Below, piece after piece: positions 5,065-7,802 of a DNA stretch of 7,802 bases (position 1 is the stretch's first letter; every line of letters begins with the position of its first letter). The stretch spans positions 1 to 7,802 of the forward strand of contig JAPFCT010000014.1 of assembly GCA_026169575.1 (NCBI GenBank), written 5' to 3'. Made by a program: the position numbers and the translations under genes. Origin of the DNA: Faecalimonas sp. GTDB taxonomy: Bacteria; Bacillota_A; Clostridia; Lachnospirales; Lachnospiraceae. The notes beneath the pieces are model-generated. The model was not told the DNA's origin, ran no database searches, and worked only from the letters and a program-made list of their open reading frames with translations.

Positions 5065-7290
5065 ATGAGTATATATGATACATTAAATGCAGAGCAGCGG
5101 GAGGCGGTCTTTCACACGGAGGGACCGCTTCTTATACTGGCGGGGGCCGGCTCTGGGAAAACGAGGGTGCTGACGCACCGTATTGCATATCTGATCGAGG
5201 AGAAAGGAATCAATCCGTGGAACATTCTCGCGATCACGTTTACAAACAAGGCGGCAGGCGAGATGCGGGAGCGTGTGGATGACATCGTAGGATTTGGTTC
5301 AGAAAGTATCTGGGTGAGTACGTTTCATTCCACTTGCGTGCGGATTCTGCGCAGGCACATTGACCGGCTTGGATACGACAATAACTTTACAATCTATGAC
5401 GGCGATGATCAGAAGACTTTGATGAAAGATGTATGCAAGCTGCTTCAGATTGATACGAAAACATACCGGGAGCGCACGATCTTAAGTGCGATTTCTTCCG
5501 CAAAGGATGAGATGATCACACCGGAAGAGTACGAATTGAATGCATATGGAGATTTTAGCAAGAAGAAGATCGCCGAGGCTTACAAGGAGTATGAGAGACA
5601 GCTGAAGGCAAACAATGCGCTTGATTTTGATGATCTTTTGGTAAAGACTGTACAGCTGTTCCAGACAGAGCCGGAGATATTGGAGTATTACCAGGAGCGT
5701 TTCCGCTATATTATGGTAGATGAGTATCAGGATACCAATACCGTACAGTTTAAGCTGATCAGTCTTCTCGCGGCAAAATATAAAAATCTGTGTGTAGTCG
5801 GGGATGACGATCAGTCTATTTACAAATTCCGCGGAGCAAACATCCAGAATATTTTAAGTTTTGAAAAAGAGTTTGAACATACAAAAGTGATCAAGCTTGA
5901 GCAGAATTACCGCTCGACGAGCACGATCCTCGATGCGGCAAATGCGGTGATCAAAAACAATGTGGGAAGAAAGGCAAAATCGCTCTGGACGGAAAACGGA
6001 GAAGGAGAAAAAATCCAGTTTTGCCAGTTTGACACTGCCTACGATGAGGCAGAATATATTGTAGGAGATATCAGGGAACGTGTAGACCACGGGAAAGCAT
6101 CTTACTGTGACCATGCAGTTTTATACCGGACAAATGCACAGTCCCGTCTGTTTGAGGAAAAAATGATTACAGCCAATATTCCGTACAAGATCGTAGGCGG
6201 AATTAATTTCTATGCGAGGAAAGAAATCAAAGATCTGCTTGCCTATTTAAAGACGATCGATAATGGAAGAGATGACCTTGCTGTGCGGAGGATCATCAAT
6301 GTCCCGAAAAGAGGGATCGGTCTGACAACGGTCAACCGGATCACGGAGGCAGCGCAGCAGAGAGGGATCAGTTTTTATGAGGCACTGTGTTCGGCAGATC
6401 TTGTTCCGGGACTTGGAAGGAGCATTTCCAAGCTGGAATCCTTTGCAGCGATGATCGAACATTTCCGGAACGAATCGGAGAGGCTTTCAATCAAAGAACT
6501 GGTCGAGGAGATTCTGGATGAGACCGGATATGTGGAAGAACTGAAGGCAGAGGGAGAAGTTGAGGCAGAAGCACGTCTCCAGAATATTGATGAATTTCTG
6601 AACAAGATCGCTGTATATGAGGAATCCTGCGAGGAAGAGCTTCCGACACTGAGTGGATTTTTGGAAGAAGTGGCGCTGGTGGCAGATATCGACAGCCTGG
6701 ATGAAGAAAGCGATTATGTCGTGCTGATGACATTGCACAGTGCAAAAGGACTGGAATTCCCTTACGTCTATCTGGCAGGAATGGAAGACGGGATTTTCCC
6801 GAGTTATATGACGATCACCGCAGATGATCCGACAGAAATCGAGGAGGAGAGAAGACTCTGCTATGTCGGGATTACCCGGGCAAAAAAAGAACTTGCAATG
6901 ACTTGTGCCAGAAGGAGAATGATCCGCGGGGAGACACAATATAATAAAATGTCAAGATTTTTAAAAGAAGTTCCGCCAAAACTGTTGTCTACCGGGAAAA
7001 TTGTGGAGAAGGAAGAGATGGAACTGCCAAAACAGAATGCTTATTTTCAGGCAAAACAGTCTTTCCAGTCAAAACCATTTGCGATGGCAAAGCCGGTGCA
7101 GCAGTTTGGGGTCAAAAGCGGGGAAGGACTCTCCTACGGTGTCGGAGACCGTGTCCGCCATATGAAATTCGGAGAAGGAACAGTGACTGCGATCACGGAA
7201 GGCGGAAGAGATTACGAAGTGAGCGTCGATTTTGACAGCGCAGGGACAAAAAAGATGTTTGCATCTTTTGCAAAATTACAAAAAGTATAG
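5065..7290 (+). CDS. pcrA: ATP-dependent DNA helicase PcrA (UvrD/Rep family, SF1A)
   Basis: A 741-residue 3'-5' DNA helicase that uses ATP to unwind DNA in repair, rolling-circle replication and removal of stalled RNA polymerase and RecA. All superfamily 1A motifs are present in order: Q motif LNAEQREA (7-14), Walker A AGAGSGKT (26-33), Ia ITFTNKAAGEMRERV, motif II VDEYQDTN with Asp219-Glu220, motif III GDDDQSIYKFRGA (246-258), motif IV QNYRST (280-285), motif V TLHSAKGLEF (556-565) and motif VI RRLCYVGITRAKKEL with arginine finger Arg605. After a low-complexity linker, a Tudor-like domain (about 690-741, VGDRVRHMKFGEGTV) matches the RNA-polymerase-binding tail of Gram-positive PcrA. The length is normal and the gene intact. 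AAGGAG (5049-5054) is ten bases before the ATG. It has its own promoter and is probably an essential housekeeping gene. Confidence 0.97.
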   Translation: MSIYDTLNAEQREAVFHTEGPLLILAGAGSGKTRVLTHRIAYLIEEKGINPWNILAITFTNKAAGEMRERVDDIVGFGSESIWVSTFHSTCVRILRRHIDRLGYDNNFTIYDGDDQKTLMKDVCKLLQIDTKTYRERTILSAISSAKDEMITPEEYELNAYGDFSKKKIAEAYKEYERQLKANNALDFDDLLVKTVQLFQTEPEILEYYQERFRYIMVDEYQDTNTVQFKLISLLAAKYKNLCVVGDDDQSIYKFRGANIQNILSFEKEFEHTKVIKLEQNYRSTSTILDAANAVIKNNVGRKAKSLWTENGEGEKIQFCQFDTAYDEAEYIVGDIRERVDHGKASYCDHAVLYRTNAQSRLFEEKMITANIPYKIVGGINFYARKEIKDLLAYLKTIDNGRDDLAVRRIINVPKRGIGLTTVNRITEAAQQRGISFYEALCSADLVPGLGRSISKLESFAAMIEHFRNESERLSIKELVEEILDETGYVEELKAEGEVEAEARLQNIDEFLNKIAVYEESCEEELPTLSGFLEEVALVADIDSLDEESDYVVLMTLHSAKGLEFPYVYLAGMEDGIFPSYMTITADDPTEIEEERRLCYVGITRAKKELAMTCARRRMIRGETQYNKMSRFLKEVPPKLLSTGKIVEKEEMELPKQNAYFQAKQSFQSKPFAMAKPVQQFGVKSGEGLSYGVGDRVRHMKFGEGTVTAITEGGRDYEVSVDFDSAGTKKMFASFAKLQKV

Positions 7291-7325
7291 AAAAAATAAA
7301 ATCGGGAAAAATATATGAAATGTTA

Positions 7326-7354
7326 TAGCAATCTTCCCTTGTTAGTGTTATAAT
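7326..7354 (+). promoter_or_regulatory. Predicted extended -10 promoter of the small acidic membrane protein gene
   Basis: TATAAT (7349-7354) is preceded by TGT (7346-7348). A weak -35, TAGCAA (7326-7331), lies 17 bases upstream. The expected transcript would start near 7361, about 48 bases before ATG 7409. No convincing terminator lies between the end of pcrA and this site, so readthrough from pcrA is also possible. Confidence 0.6.
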
Positions 7355-7408
7355 AATGGAAGCGAAATCCATTTGGAAAGTAAGGAAACCGGAAAGGACG
7401 TGGCAAGC

Positions 7409-7654
7409 ATGAACAGAGTAGAAGATATTATTGCAGCATCAAAATTAAATGACATTTTAAAGAAGAAAGATGACAATGACAAGACAAAGAACACAGTTCT
7501 TTGGGTACTTGCGATCGTAGGTGCAGTTGCAGCAATCGCGGGAATCGCTTACGCGGTATACTGTTTCTTCACACCAGATTATCTGGAAGATTTTGAAGAA
7601 GATTTCGATGATGAATTTGATGACGATTTCTTTAGTGAAGAAGACGAGATCTAG
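7409..7654 (+). CDS. Small single-span membrane protein with acidic Phe-periodic tail
   Basis: An 81-residue protein of unknown function. The N-terminus (1-28) is polar with a lysine-rich stretch (KLNDILKKKDD), followed by one hydrophobic span (about 29-54, rich in Ala, Ile, Val). The tail (57-81) is almost entirely Asp/Glu with aromatics exactly four residues apart: Tyr58, Phe62, Phe66, Phe70, Phe74. By the positive-inside rule the basic end should be in the cytoplasm and the acidic tail outside. ATG 7409 is preceded by AAAGGA (7393-7398) at ten bases; a TTG at 7373 is in frame but has no good ribosome site, so the longer 93-residue form is unlikely. The gene has its own promoter and a strong terminator, so it is probably monocistronic. 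I recall similar small proteins in related Lachnospiraceae but know no name or function. Confidence 0.78.
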   Translation: MNRVEDIIAASKLNDILKKKDDNDKTKNTVLWVLAIVGAVAAIAGIAYAVYCFFTPDYLEDFEEDFDDEFDDDFFSEEDEI

Positions 7655-7664
7655 AAAGTGCAAT

Positions 7665-7692
7665 AAGGCGGGACAAAAAGTCCCGCCTTTTT
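7665..7692 (+). terminator. Strong intrinsic terminator
   Basis: AAGGCGGGAC (7665-7674) pairs perfectly with GTCCCGCCTT (7680-7689), a 10-bp GC-rich stem with an AAAAA loop, followed by a T-run to 7692. It lies ten bases after the stop of the small acidic membrane protein. The A-rich left flank also makes some activity on the other strand possible. Confidence 0.95.
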
Positions 7693-7802
7693 CTTGCTGG
7701 GAAAGTTTTTGAGAACTTGCGATGAAATAAAAGCGCTGTATGTGGAGACGGTACACTAAAATGATCCGTGAGCCAATAGAAAAGGAAAAGAAAGGAATAC
7801 AG
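7693..7802 (+). other. Leader and possible first codons of the next gene, cut by the window end
   Basis: No complete gene is present. AAAGGA (7791-7796, within a run of purines from about 7779) looks like a ribosome binding site whose start codon would fall just beyond the window. Alternatively, ATG 7761 opens a frame reading MIREPIEKEKKGIQ to the window edge, but its upstream GGAGA (7744-7748) is 12 bases away. TACACT (7752-7757) is a possible weak -10. I favour a start just outside the window. Confidence 0.4.

Noticed and set aside
7302..7339. Terminator after pcrA formed by GGGAA and TTCCC
   Set aside because: Only five pairs with a loop of about 28 bases and no T-run; not a credible terminator.

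Overview
The window looks like chromosomal DNA from a low-to-moderate-GC Gram-positive anaerobe, most likely a gut Lachnospiraceae (Clostridia). This is inferred from several things: protein families typical of that group (DUF3784, DUF3887, an AgrC-type GHKL kinase with a LytTR regulator, a cysteine-rich PAS-like/GGDEF protein), purine-rich Shine-Dalgarno sites, GTG and TTG starts, and TATAAT promoters with TGn extensions. The genus cannot be fixed from the sequence alone. All genes lie on the + strand, and no mobile element, CRISPR array, tRNA or rRNA was seen.

Layout. Positions 1-180 are AT-rich, with no assignable gene and one inverted repeat (112-144) that could be a terminator. A promoter at 166-194 precedes a diguanylate cyclase (253-1164). 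Its N-terminus carries a cysteine-rich motif, and its product-inhibition site is degenerate. A strong promoter (1195-1224) then starts a two-component system: a LytTR response regulator (1252-1956) and a membrane GHKL histidine kinase (2026-3330). These are followed, with no visible terminator or clear new promoter, by a DUF3887-like lipoprotein (3405-3839), a four-helix DUF3784 protein with a C-terminal PH-like domain (3854-4600), and a short SdpI-family membrane protein (4607-4987). The last three are packed 6-14 bases apart and probably form one operon with the regulators.

A separate promoter (5001-5028) drives pcrA, a UvrD-family DNA helicase of full length (5065-7290). After it comes a small single-span membrane protein with a strongly acidic, Phe-periodic tail (7409-7654), which has its own promoter and ends in a textbook intrinsic terminator (7665-7692). 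The last ~110 bases are the leader, and possibly the first codons, of the next gene.

How it may work together. The most interesting unit is 1195-4987. A peptide-sensing type of two-component system is linked to three envelope proteins, one from the family of SdpI, the immunity and signalling protein against the B. subtilis SdpC toxin. A reasonable but unproven reading is an envelope-stress or antimicrobial-peptide sensing and protection module. No toxin or signal-peptide gene is visible in the window. The c-di-GMP synthase upstream and pcrA downstream appear to be independent transcription units, although no terminator separates them from the module.
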